Source of the DNA: Bactericera cockerelli
Taxonomy: Eukaryota; Arthropoda; Insecta; Hemiptera; Triozidae
DNA: 64,000 nt
Reading direction: 5' to 3'
Assembly: GCA_024516035.1 (NCBI GenBank)
Contig: CM044964.1
Span: 20,590,931-20,654,930 of the forward strand
The notes under the pieces were generated by a model. The model was not told the DNA's origin, searched no databases, and saw only the letters and a program-made list of their open reading frames with translations. Shown piece after piece: positions 21,387-34,000 of the stretch. Each line of letters begins with the position of its first letter. Positions within the stretch are counted from its first letter, which is position 1. Position numbers and translations under genes: made by a program.

Positions 21387-21657
21387 ATGAGTGTTTCACA
21401 GCCTTTTTTATTTCGTAGCCATGAAACAGGAGCTACTGTAGACGCTTGTGGTCTGAGTTGTAGCCTGCCCATCCCGTAGTATTCCTCCCCTCTGATGGAC
21501 GAGAAGTGACACCAATAGTTCCCAATTAGGTGCTGAGTCAACGCGAGCGCACCGGAAGGTATCCCCTAGAAACAACTGTAACCAAATTTTGAATACAAAT
21601 TTTTGTCGGGGCGGGGTTCGAACCTGGGACCTTCCGCATGGCAAGCGAGTGCTCAAG
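21387..21657 (-). repeat. SINE family S1, truncated head
   Basis: Same body as 20268-20562; the reverse head stops within the anticodon arm at 21655. Confidence 0.75.
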
Positions 21658-21825
21658 TTAGATTCTAACGTATTTCGTGATGCGATTGTTAAATATAATA
21701 GACTCTTACATCGAAATTAATAAGAATATTGTAACACAACAAATTTAAAAATAATCTGCTATTGTTTCTTACATTTGCAGATTATTTTTAAATACGGAAA
21801 ATAAAGTTGTCAACAGTGCACTGGT

Positions 21826-21905
21826 ATTTAAGTGGTTAACGCGCTAGTCTGGTAATCCAGGTAGCGTAGGGATCCGTTGGTTTGAATCCCAACCAGTGCA
21901 TGAAC
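21826..21905 (+). repeat. SINE family S2 head (class II tRNA-like)
   Basis: AAGTGGTTAACGCGCTAG (A box), a long variable arm as in tRNA-Ser/Leu, and GGTTTGAATCCC (B box). It is bracketed by short GTGCACTGG/CCAGTGCAT arms. Confidence 0.65.
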
Positions 21906-22134
21906 TTTATTGACATATTGGCACAGAACAATATGTCATATAAAATATTGCGGCGATGAACGTGTTTAACATCATAAACTAATTTTTCTATGGTAAGGTT
22001 TCCATTTTAGATATTAATGCTAATTTAGACAAATGTTTGTTGAGTTAGTGACTAGAGAAAACGATTGTACATTTTATTTGAGGTCTTTTACAAAAAAAAG
22101 AGTACTGATTGCAACACTTTCTATACCTCTTATA

Positions 22135-22405
22135 ACTTCATCATATCGCCGCTGCAAACACAAACTGTCGTATCTGCAAATTTTGCCATTGCAGTTAAGA
22201 AGCGCACATAGTGGTTTGTGCTTGCTGAGAATCTTTGAAACTCACATACGACTAACCTTAAAAATTGAATACTTCGGGAAGGTATTGAGATACAAATACG
22301 AAGTGAAAAAGGAAGTTTCAAACCACTATGTGCGCTTCTTAACTGAAAATGGCAAAATTTGCAGATATGACAGTTTGTGTTTGCAGCGGCGATATTTGTG
22401 GTAAT
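22135..22405. mobile_element. Foldback/hairpin element
   Basis: 22143-22218 and 22315-22395 are inverted copies (ATATCGCCGCTGCAAACACA to TGTGTTTGCAGCGGCGATAT) around a 95-bp centre. No target duplication resolved. Confidence 0.65.
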
Positions 22406-22419
22406 CACAAATATGATAT

Positions 22420-22500
22420 GATATCAAAATTACTCAAACTGACTTCACTAAAATTTTGCCCAACCTGGGACTCGACCTCGAAGTTACGCCAAAATAATAC
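22420..22500 (-). repeat. SINE family S4 fragment
   Basis: AAATTACTCAAACTGACTTC and CTGGGACTCGACCTCGAAG are a diverged reverse copy of the tRNA-Tyr-like family described at 51625. Confidence 0.45.
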
Positions 22501-23418
22501 TTGCGATATTTTTAAATATGATCCATTACAAAGAAGTTTCTATTCTAGAATTTCAAAAAAAAAAAAAAAAAAAAAATTAAAACTTTTTAGAGTATGCTTC
22601 ATTTTTCGAAAAGTTTTCAGTTATACATTTTACTTTTTACTATAACCTTTTTAGAATAAAATTGTTTATTTGATTTAATCTAGATTGTAATGTATCAATA
22701 AATGCCCAAAAAGGGATTTATATTGAAAAAAGTTATGTATTACATTATAGTTCTATTAGACTTCGAACATGACAAAAGGGCCAGTCAATTTTTGGCAAAA
22801 AAAAGTTCATTTGATTCTAGTCATGTTAAAAAAGCTTCCTTTTATTAGTTTTATTTCGTTTTAATAGAAATGGGAAAAGTTTTATTTGTAGTAAAACATC
22901 AATTTTCTCATAAATAATTAATTACTTCATAAAATAAATAAATAATTTTATTTACTATTAAAAAAAACCTGAGTTTATAGTAAATAAATTTACAACAACG
23001 TGATGCTTCCTTTCTGTGGAAATTATGACTTCAATTTGTTCAATTTTTTTTTTTTAATGAGTACATCAAGGTAAAAATGCGAGGGAGGTGTTCTTCATTT
23101 TATCATTGACAATATCAATAAGTAATTCCAATAATAATTCCCCACCTTCAGCACAAGATTTTTATCTTTTGAAGGTGGGTATACCCTCATTATTTGTTGA
23201 AGATGTTTATTTGTAAAATTAAATACATGGAAACTTAAAATAAAATAAAAAAATAAGTAATTCAGGATTACACTGTTAATTATTTTATGTGTTGATTATG
23301 GGAAAATAATTAGTAGTGCATAGAACAGCCTATGATTTCATCTTGCAGGGAATATTATAAATAAAATTTCAATTTTCAACTGTCAAGGAAAATCATCAAG
23401 ATTGACAGTTTGTTTGTT

Positions 23419-23602
23419 TGTCCCGGTTCCAGAGGTCGCGGGTTCGAAACCCAGCCGGGACATGACAAGTTATCCTCCCATTTGGTATTTTTACCACATA
23501 ATAATACGTCTTAGGCTCACAGCTGGAATAATAATGGGACTTAGTAGTCCTAATCGTGCAGTATAAATAAGGCGATATTATTATTATTATTATTATTATA
23601 TC
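23419..23602 (+). repeat. SINE family S3, 5' truncated
   Basis: AGAGGTCGCGGGTTCGAAAC, then CAGCCGGGACATGACAAG and a (TTA)n tail. Confidence 0.75.
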
Positions 23603-23981
23603 CTCAACAAACTAAACTTTGGTGGTTTCTGTATACATTTCAAAATAACTATGAACACACAAATTAATACATTCACTTGAAATTTCTAAAATACATTTGA
23701 GAGAAATTACCTTTTTTTTAATTTCTTCTTTTGAAAATCAGACTTCAAAATTATAGAGAAAAGCAGGAGAAGATAAAGGATGAAGGTGGTAAAACAGCAT
23801 TCTAAATACATAACAAATTATACAGTAAAAAAGTGTCTCGACTTCTTTCCTATGGCAATCAGTTTCTTCAGGGAAATCTTGTAGTGCATATAAAGTAAAG
23901 GGACGTTTGGTCCTACACTGAGATAGTTTATAATATCATGTAAATATCTAATATGTATAATTTAAAAGGATAAACAAAATA

Positions 23982-24410
23982 CAGGGTGTCCCATTATAAA
24001 CGAGACATTCAAATATCTCGAGAACTATTGACGATAGAAGCACTGATCATTTTCATAGTTCTAAAGGGGACACTTAGGGCGAAATTAATAGACAAATTCT
24101 ATATCATAAGTCATTGCTAAGCGTAAGTTTTCCCTATCTTACACAGTACGCAATATGTGACTTAGCGCCACAGAACGTCTATTAATTCGCCCTTAAAGGT
24201 GACCTTGAGAAGTTTCTTTTAAACCTAAAATTTTGTGTGGATTTCAATAATGTCATAAAAAATAGGGATTGCCATTTACAATTCCAAAGTTGAAATGACC
24301 TTGAAGGGGTCATTCAAGAAACTTCTCATGGTCAACCCTTTAGAGCTATGAAAATGATATTTGGACAGATTTCTTCTATCATCAGTGATTCTCGAAAATG
24401 GGACACCCTT
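23982..24410. mobile_element. TIR element (TA target) with a nested smaller MITE
   Basis: Ends CAGGGTGTCCCAT and ATGGGACACCCT, flanked by TA. The arms continue for over 100 bp (AACTATTGACGATAGAAG against TTCTATCATCAGTGATTCTC). About 24075-24195 is a second inverted-repeat element (family M; AGGGCGAAATTAATAGAC and GTCTATTAATTCGCCCT), the same family as 41020-41322. Confidence 0.75.
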
Positions 24411-24559
24411 TATAATAGCTCCGAAAACAAATGTTCAAATGCCATGTTATTTTTTTTCTTTTCAGATTGGATATTGTGGATAGTAAACTAATAATGCATA
24501 TAAGACTCTTTTGTTTGGATCTAAAATTGCAACATTTAACTGCAGAAGTATACTAAACC

Positions 24560-25330
24560 TGTACACCAGTGACTTGGAACAATTGAATGAACTCTTGGAG
24601 TTTGAGTCAGTTCAATTAAAGTAAAACTGATACAGTTCAGTTGAAAAGTGCCGAACAATTAGAAACCATTCAGTTGAACTAGAACTGGTATGATGGATTC
24701 AAATCTCTTATATGGAGGAGTTCAATTGAAAAAAATACTCTTAAGCCGGCCACACACGTATATGCATGCTTCAATTAAAATGAAATTGATACAGTTCAGT
24801 TGAGAAGTGACCAACTGGAAACAGTTCAGGGGATCCATAGATAACTGGTACAGTAGATTTTACTCTCTATTAATAATGACTCTTATAACAGTTCAGTTAA
24901 GTGAAAATGTAACTACTTTACTGGGATCACTTTATTTGGAACAGGAGAGATGAAAGCAACTCACCGAGTTAGAACAGTTCAATGAAAAATGAACTGGTAC
25001 GATGGAGTCGACTCTTCGAAGCAACAGTTCAATTGAGAATGAACTGGGACGATGGAATCGACTCTTCGGAGCAACAACATTTCAATATAACGATTGAATC
25101 GACTCTTTGAAGGCACAGTTCAATCGAAAATGAACTGGTACGATTGAATCGACTCTTCGAAGCGACATTTCAATAAAAAATAAAATGGTACGATTGAATC
25201 GACTCTTCAAAGTAACAGTTCAATGGAACAATTGAATCGACTCTTCGGAGCAACAGTTCATTTGAAACTGAACTGGTACGATTGAATCGACTCTCTGAGT
25301 CGGACTAGTTCAATTGAAATGGAACTTGAA
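24560..25330. repeat. Degenerate about 50-bp tandem array abutting the DNAJC3 stop codon
   Basis: Units of 38-60 bp read GACTCTTCGAAGCAACAGTT, then CAATTGAAAATGAACTGG, then TACGATTGAATC. The first unit (about 25290-25350) includes the last codons of DNAJC3: on the minus strand CCAGTTCAAGTTCCATTTCA in the exon aligns with CCAGTTCAGTTTCAAATGAA of the next unit, and both lead into a -GAGTC end. A possible AATAAA for DNAJC3 lies at 24931-24936 (minus). Confidence 0.7.
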
Positions 25331-25446
25331 CTGGAACGGACTGCCTTGGAAATGGTGGAATTGTTGGAACGGATTGAATCCGTCCTGATGCCTGCCCGAC
25401 TCCGGATCCAATGGATCTTCTCCCATGTCGTACTTCCTCCTTTTCT
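25310..25446 (-). CDS. DNAJC3: DNAJC3 exon 10 and stop
   Basis: Acceptor GTACCCGCAG; encodes EKRRKYDMGEDPLDPE and the terminal FQFKFHFN. Stop TGA at 25310-25312, immediately followed by the 50-bp array. Confidence 0.95.
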
Positions 25447-25867
25447 CTGCGGGTACAACGAAAGGAAAAGAAAATGAAATGGGGACATATTTTTTTTTTC
25501 TTTCAAAAACGAACACAATAATTTCGGTTTCTAATATTAGAACTTTATCGGAAGTAATGGGGCTTTTTTTATAGACACGAAAGAAGGCCAGATAATGGAT
25601 CTGGGTGTCCATATTTATAATCTTATAATATTACAACTTAGCACAGTCAGACATAGCTACAGTCTCGCTTTCAAACACTTGATAACAGATGACCGTTGGT
25701 GTAGGTATCAGCTGATTTGATTACATACACGTGCACATTACATTCACGTGGAATAAGTGGATGTTATAAGGCGTATCAAACACCAAATTTGTAATAAAGT
25801 CGAGCCAACTTTGAAATAAAGTTGGCTGGAGACCACCATTCTCGCTCCAGCTGTAGCCAAGCTGGCT

Positions 25868-25942
<75 letters not shown>

Positions 25943-27110
25943 CGGTCTCAACACTCACCAGGGTCGGTCAGCACCTCCTTGGCGGACGCAATGTCCATGA
26001 ACTTCTTCTCCGCTTTCTTCTTCTCCGCCCCGGAGTAGCCGTCAGGATGCCACTTCTGAGCCAGCTTCCTGTGGGGCAGTTATAATAATAATACTCTTTA
26101 AATAAATAAACCTTTATTTGGAACAGAAATATTACATACATCAAAATTAGTACATATATCAGACCAACTGGTTCCAATTCAGTTTATTCGCTGAGGTACT
26201 CTTTAGAAGAAGGTAATCAACAGGCGAGCTTAATGCTTAAAGCATTTTCTACCACTTAACCCGTCAGAGTCTTATTATTATGTCGTCACAAACTCAAATT
26301 AATAAGGAAAAATTACTGTACTAGGTGGGATTTTTTATTTATTTATTTTATTTAGAAACTCTTTATTAGTAGAACATAATATATACAGACAAATAATGGT
26401 AAAAATTAAATATAAAAACTGACAATATTAATAATATAAACAAGAAAAAAAAAAAAATAAACAAAATATATACATTTATGTCCTAACTAAAGGGCGGGGT
26501 TATTGCCTATGGCAATCTCTTCCACCCAACCCAAAAAAGGGATTCGAACCAACGGATCCCTACGCTACCTGGATTACCAGACTAGCGCGTTAACCACTTG
26601 ACTACCAGTGCATAGTTGTTCTTAATATTGACTGGTTGGAGTTCCACAACTGAGGCCCCATTTATCACACCGACGATTTGTTGTGAACCAGCGTCGATGG
26701 CGCGTTAAATGCACCGGTTCTCGTAGGATCACCGAAGTCAAGCAACGTCCAGCGAGGTGAAGACTGAGTGATGCTGGCATTCCGGTCCTACCCACGCTGG
26801 ATGAGATTAATGCGGGTAGTAGGTTTGTAAGTTTACTGCGAATGGAGGTAACACCCACGTCGTGGTATGACCATGCAGTTAAAACGACGTTGAACACAAA
26901 AAAATCATGTCTTTTAACACATTGGGAAATTCTTTACTTTCTAATACATCAAACAGTAGGTAAATAATACATTACTATTTATTATTATTTAAAAAATGTA
27001 TATAATTACCTATAGTATATTTATTTTTAATGTTTCTTTTTATGTTATAATTATTTTGTTTATTGTTTGTAACGCTTGTTGTAAATAAATAAATGTTCAA
27101 TGGTATCTTG

Positions 27111-27142
<32 letters not shown>

Positions 27143-28031
27143 AGAACCTACCTGTATGTAAGCTTTGACTATTTCTTGAAAAAAATGTACATAATTACCT
27201 ATATTTATTTTTAATGTTTTTTTTTTTGATAATGTTATAATTATTTTGTTTATTGTTTGTAACGCTTGTTGTAAATAAATAAATTTTCAATGGTATCTTG
27301 AAAAAAAAAAAAAAAAAAAAAATTCAGGACCTACCTGTAAGCTTTGACTATTTCTTGTTTCTTGGCGTTTCGGCCCACGCCCAGAATCTTGTAGTAGTCT
27401 CTCTTCTCCGCCTGCTTCTGAATCTTGTGGGCTTTGCTCTTGCCCTCCTTGGCTCTCTTCATGTCCGGGTTGATTTGCAGGGCCTCGTCAAAGTCTCGCA
27501 TTGCTGGGAATAATAATAATAATGTGATTTGGGTTTTACTTCCGAGAAATTTCTAATATTAGAAATCGGAAGTATTTTTTTAAAAGTATAGTACTATAGT
27601 ATAGTAGTGCTTTATTTAGACTGTCGGCTCGAGACAGGGAGTCCCATTATGTTTAGTGGGTAGCACAAAATTATAGGACTTTTTCCATATCTTTTTTTTA
27701 ATATCCTAATATCTCATTTTTGCCTATAACTCCGCCACTAGTCGCTGCTCACGACTTTCCTTATCCCCCAAAAAGAAGCCAAATTCCGCCACTGGTGACT
27801 CAACGGTTAGAGATAGCAAAAAATGAATACCAAATTCCTAATCAGCACCTCGAAATCATTGTCACAACCCCCATCTAGGATGAATAATAAAAAAGGTTAG
27901 TCAAAGCGGGTCCCCCAAGTTCAAGATATCAAAAAAATACCTAATAGAAAAAACACTTGAAAAAAACCCAAAGTTGTTCTGGAGGTTATGAAACGTCTAG
28001 CAATATGAAAAAAATTAAATCGGAGCAAAAA

Positions 28032-28076
<45 letters not shown>

Positions 28077-31000
28077 AACGAACAAAATACTTCCAATTTC
28101 TAATATTAGAAATTTTAGGAAGTAAATTAAGGTTACGGAAAACACAAGTTTTATTTATTCAATACATGTTTTTATAAAATAAATATTTCGTTGAATGCAT
28201 CAACGGGGGGGCATGGTTCCTTCCACACTTGCAGCATTGCCCCTCTGTACAGCCATCAAATTGGTACAAATAATCTTTGGCCCTGCTATCTCCAGATGTT
28301 TCAATCAGTTTGTTGCCAAGATGGAAGTAATTTTTTTTTTTCAGCAGAATGACTATGTATTTATTTTATTTATATAATATTATACACTTCTTTCAAACAA
28401 TCATCCTTGGGTAGTGTGCCAAGCACAGATGTTACATTCCCTCTAATTATAGCAATGCCTAATCTCTGAGTTAAGAAATTTCCTGCTCTCCTGGAAGTAA
28501 ATTAGCTCTCACTTACCATCATCGTACATTTCATTGGCCAAGTACACCTCAGCCCTATCACACAGCACGTTGGGCTCCTTGAACAGACCCAGAGCCTCAT
28601 TGCAAGCTGCCATAGCCTGTTCACTCTCGTCGGCATGAAGATGGCAGTGGCAGAGTTTCTCATTGGCCAGATAGGAGATCATCGGCTCGTCGCTTTCTGT
28701 CCTATGGATCTGAAGAGGAAGGAAAATAAGTAAAGAAAAAGTTATCAAATTTGTGTTAATCACTTTCGTGATATCACAACTACTCAAACTCCCTATCCCT
28801 ATATTAAATCCACGCTGAAACCGGGACCTGATCCACCCACCTCCAGGTTACAAGTCCGCCGCGTTATCGATCAAGTTACTGAGGGTGGTAATCAGGCTAG
28901 TTGGCAGTTTCTCAAGGGTTTACTGGCTACCAACCAAAAAAATAATTAAAAATAATAAGTTTAACATAAAATTATCATAATTTGTGTTAAGTTCACACTT
29001 TCGTGATAGCGAGTGCTTCACCACTGATTTCTAACTTAACCTAAATTTGAAAACATTTTTTTGTATTAGGAGACAGATAAAAAAATAAATGAAAAATAAA
29101 ACAAATGAGTATGAAAGTTTCATCAAGAAAACAGCAGAAAAATTAAGCCACAAGTGGAACAGAACATATGGAAAAATTCTTGAATGGCTCAGAGTGAAAA
29201 TAGAAATTTCCATTATTAATGCTACGAGTATGAGGATCAGAGGAACTCGGAGAAGAATTCGTGGTGTTGGTTGTGAAGATGGAGCGGGAGTGTTTGAAGT
29301 TGCCGGGATATGATTGTAAAGAGTATTTTAACGTTTATTGAATATACTGCTCTGTATAGTTATGGCTGAAAAGAAATGAGTTTTTTTTTTAATTCTAGTC
29401 ATAAGTGTTTAATATTATTGTGATTTTTGTGTATTTTATTGTAAAAATGGCCATAACTCGTGAACTTGTAAAAAAAAAAAAAAAAAAAAAAAAAATATTA
29501 TTACTTTCGGCTCTCGGACTCGAACCCGGGTCTGGCCACTCACCGACTTGGCGTGTCTCACGCAGTCCGCCCAGTCCTGGTCTCGTATCGCCTCCTCTAC
29601 GTGCACCAGCAGCTTGTCTACCTTCTTCACCTTCTTGTAGTGGGGGAAGCACTCCTTGACTACTCATTTTTCCTCACGAGGTATGTGTTAAGTTCACACT
29701 TTCGTGATAGCGAGTGCTTCACCACTGATTTCTAACTGTAACCTAAATTTGAAAACAATTTTTTTGTCGGCTCTGGGACTCGAACATGGGTCTGGCAACT
29801 CTCTTCCACCCAACCCAATCAATAAATCAATACCCCAATCAATACCCTAAAGGGTGTAATAAAAGGGGGGAGACTCATCAAAAAAAAGGGGGGGGGGGGG
29901 GGGGTAAAGCACAGCACATTACTTACTCATCCGCGCCCCTTACTCTCCCGCGCACACGGAGCTTTGAAAAAATGGGCACGTATTTCGCGATATATACATA
30001 TTTATATCTACTCACCGACTTGGCGTGTCTCACGCAGTCCGCCCAGTCCTGGTCTCGTATCGCCTCTTCTATGTGGACCAGCAGCTTGTCCACCTTCTTC
30101 ACCTTCTTGTAGTGGGGGAAAAGCACTCCTTAACTACTCATTTTTCCTCACGAGGTATGTGTTAAGTTCACACTTTCGTGATAGCGAGTGCTTCACCACT
30201 GATTTCTAACTGTGACCTAAATTTGAAAACAATTTTTTTTGTCGGCTCTGAGACTCGAACATGGGTCTGGCAACTCTCTTCCACCCAACCCAATCAATAA
30301 ATCAATACCCCAATCAATACCCTAAAGGGTGTAATAAAAGGGGGGAGACTCATAAAAAAAAGGGGGGGGGGGAAGGGTAAAGCACAGCACATTACTTACT
30401 CATCCGCGCCCCTTACTCTCCCGCGCACACGGAGCTTTGAAAAAATGGGCACGTATTTCGCGATATATACATATTTATATCTACTCACCGACTTGGCGTG
30501 TCTCACGCAGTCCGCCCAGTCCTGGTCTCGTATGGCCTCCTCTATGTGCACCAGCAGCTTGTCCACCTTCTTCACCTTCTTGTAGTGGGGGAAGCACTCC
30601 TTGTGTTCCGGGTCCAGCTTCAGACACTCTCGGATTTCCCTGGAAAATTTAAATAAATTCATAATATTTTCACAGTAAATACTCATATTTTATAAAAATA
30701 TAATTTTATTACTGGAAAAAAGGAAAAAACACTCCTTGTGTTCCGGGTCCAGCTTCAGACACTCTCGGATTTCCCTGGAAAATTTAAATAAATTCATAAT
30801 ATTACCACAGTAAATACCTACTCATATTTTATAAAGATGTAATTTTATTACTGGAAAAAAGGAAAAAAACACTCCTTGTGTTCCGGGTCCAGCTTCAGAC
30901 ACTCTCGGATTTCCCTGGAAAATTTATAACATTGTTTTATTAAAAAAAGAAAAAAGAAACAAGGGTTGGGTGGAAGAGATTGCCATAGGCAATAACCCCG

Positions 31001-34000
31001 CCCTCTAGTTAGGACATATGTATAGATTTTGTTTTGTTTTTTTTTTTCCTTGTTTATATTATTAATATTGTAAATTTTTACTTTCCTTATCCTATAATAA
31101 GGAAAGTATTGTATTCGTTGAAAATTTGACCTACCCAGCTTTTCACATTTCTGGACGAATCATAGCCTCAGGATACTAAAAAAGTTGTTTTCAGCCATTG
31201 GTCCGTGCGTCTGTCTGTGTGTGTCTGTGTGTGAACAGGATATCTCAAGAACGGTAAGAGCTAGAGACTTGTTTATATTTAATTTTTACCATTATTTGTC
31301 GGTATGTTCTACCTACTAATAAAGAGTTTCTAAATAAATAAACAAGCATTGATTTTAGATGTTATAATACCATTAGACGAAAACTTGAACAAAGCATATG
31401 TTGAGAAGAGAAGGAAATATGAAGATCTCAAGTATCAAATAAGTCAAATGTATGGTTTCAGCACAGTTCAAGTAGTTCCTTTTGTCATCAGTACAAATGG
31501 CTTGGTCTACAAACTAAATAAACAAGGACTGAAAGATTGTGGTCTGAAATCATCTGTTAAATTAATCGAACTCTGTCAAAAATCAGTAATATTATCAACT
31601 ACCAATATCATCCGGAAATGCCTCAATATTGAGTATGCTGTGTATCAAGCAAACAGTTAAAGGCTGGCAGTTCATTTTGTTTGTTAAATAAAAAATAAAA
31701 TTGTTTCTCTTGTCCCGGTAGCTCAGTGGTAAAGGCGGCACTCTGTGAATCCTCAATCCAGAGGTCGTGGATTCGAAACCCGGAAAATGACAAACGAACC
31801 TCCCATTTGGGATTTTTACCACACAATAATATGTCCTGGGCTTACTGCTGGAATACAATAGGATGATAATGTTCATAAAACTAATTCTTATAACTAAAAA
31901 TTTTTTTATTAACAAAATAAATTTTTATTTTGAACTGCTCTAAACAAAGAGTTGCCAACTGACACAGTATACAATTCAAACATTCTTGTCATTAGTTATT
32001 TAAACATTTCAGGGTAAAATGAATATTTTTAAGGATGAAATTAAATATTATATGTACAGATTGATAAATATTGTTTAGATAAATAATAGTGTTTTAATAA
32101 TAATAAAAAAAACTGTAAAACACATCAAAAGGATTACCTCAGAGAGTCCTCCACATGAGCCACCCGGTACTCAGCTTCAGGTAACAGATGGTGTGGTCTA
32201 GGCTTACCTCAGAGAGTCCTCCACATGAGCCACCCGGTAGTGCAGCTTACTCAGCTTCAGGTAGCTGATGGTGTGGTCTAGGCTTACCTCAGAGAGTCCT
32301 CCACATGAGCCACCCGGTAGTGCAGCTTACTCAGCTTCAGGTAGCTGATGGTGTGGTCTAGGCTTACCTCAGAGAGTCCTGCACATGAGCCACCCGGTAC
32401 TCAGCTTCAGGTAGCTGATGGTGTGGTCTAGGCTTACCTCAGAGAGTCCTCCACATGAGCCACCCGGTAGTGCAGCTTACTCAGCTTCAGGTAGCTGATA
32501 GTGTGGTCTAGGCTTACCTCAGAGAGTCCTGCACATGAGCCACCCGGTACTCAGCTTCAGGTAGCTGATGGTGTGGTCTAGGCTTACCTCAGAGAGTCCT
32601 GCACATGAGCCACCCGGTACTCAGCTTCAGGTAGCTGATGGTGTGGTCTAGGCTTACCTCAGAGAGTCCTCCACATGAGCCACCCGGTAGTGCAGCTTAC
32701 TCAGCTTCAGGTAGCTGATGGTGTGGTCTAGGCTTACCTCAGAGAGTCCTCCACATGAGCCACCCGGTAGTGCAGCTTACTCAGCTTCAGGTAGCTGATG
32801 GTGTGGTCTAGGCTTACCTCAGAGAGTCCTCCACATGAGCCACCCGGTAGTGCAGCTTACTCAGCTTCAGGTAGCTGATGGTGTGGTCTAGGCTTACCTC
32901 AGAGAGTCCTCCACATGAGCCACCCGGTACTCAGCTTCAGGTAGCTGATGGTGTGGTCTAGGCTTACCTCAGAGAGTCCTCCACATGAGCCACCCGGTAC
33001 TCAGCTTCAGGTAGCTGATGGTGTGGTCTAGGCTTACCTCAGAGAGTCCTCCACATGAGCCACCCGGTACTCAGCTTCAGGTAGCTGATGGTGTGGTCTA
33101 GGCTTACCTCAGAGAGTCCTCCACATGAGCCACCCGGTACTCAGCTTCAGGTAGCTGATGGTGTGGTCTAGGCTTACCTCAGAGAGTCCTCCACATGAGC
33201 CACCCGGTAGTGCAGCTTACTCAGCTTCAGGTAGCCGATGGTGTGGTCCGACGTCAACTTGGTTGTGGATCTCAGGTCCAAGATGGCCGACTGAACATCG
33301 CCCATCATTTCGTGACAGTTCGAGCGGAGCTCCCGAAATTCCGAGGACCAGGGACAGTTCTGCCAATAATAATAATAATTCCGTGTCCGTGAGATAATAA
33401 TAATATCGCCTTATTTATACTGTCCGATCAGAACTATGAAGCCCCATTATTCCAGCAGTAAGCTCAAGACAAATTATTATGTGGTAAAAATCCCAAATGG
33501 GAGGATAACTTGTCATGTCCCGGCTGGGTTTCGAACCCACGACCTCTGGAACCTCTTCTGGATTCACAGAGTGCCGCCTTTACCACTGAGCTACCGGGAC
33601 AGCTACCGGGAGATAGGTATTGATACCTAAATAACGGTGGTGAGAGGATTATATGGACGCCCAGATCCAATGTCTAGGCTGTCCATTGATTCTATTTGGT
33701 TTTAACGTCCTGACTTGAGGTAGACAGGACGGGGGTTTCACCCTCCATTCGCTGGGAATCGTACCAGCTACCCACATTAACCTCACCTAGCCTGGGTAGG
33801 GCTGGAATCGCCAGCCTCACATGTTGGGAGGGGACAGAATTTTCTGTGCGAAAAGTCTGCCAATAAGAAACTTATTTATTTATTTATTTAAGAAAGTTAC
33901 TTTTTTCTCTAATTATTTGCCAGCCTTCGTGGCGTGACTACTGCCCGTCGTGCAGTGATTCCGAGTTCGATTCGCGATTGGGGCATACTTTTCGACGAAA

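Noticed and set aside
22033..22408. A 123-codon frame on plus and a 92-codon frame on minus
   Set aside because: Both are read from an inverted repeat, and their similar text simply reflects the two arms.
25721..26085. Poly-Cys or poly-Asn frames over the AAC run
   Set aside because: Microsatellite tail of a SINE.
32137..33250. CRISPR-like array
   Set aside because: Units are contiguous tandem repeats without unique spacers, the host is eukaryotic, and the unit is exon-derived.
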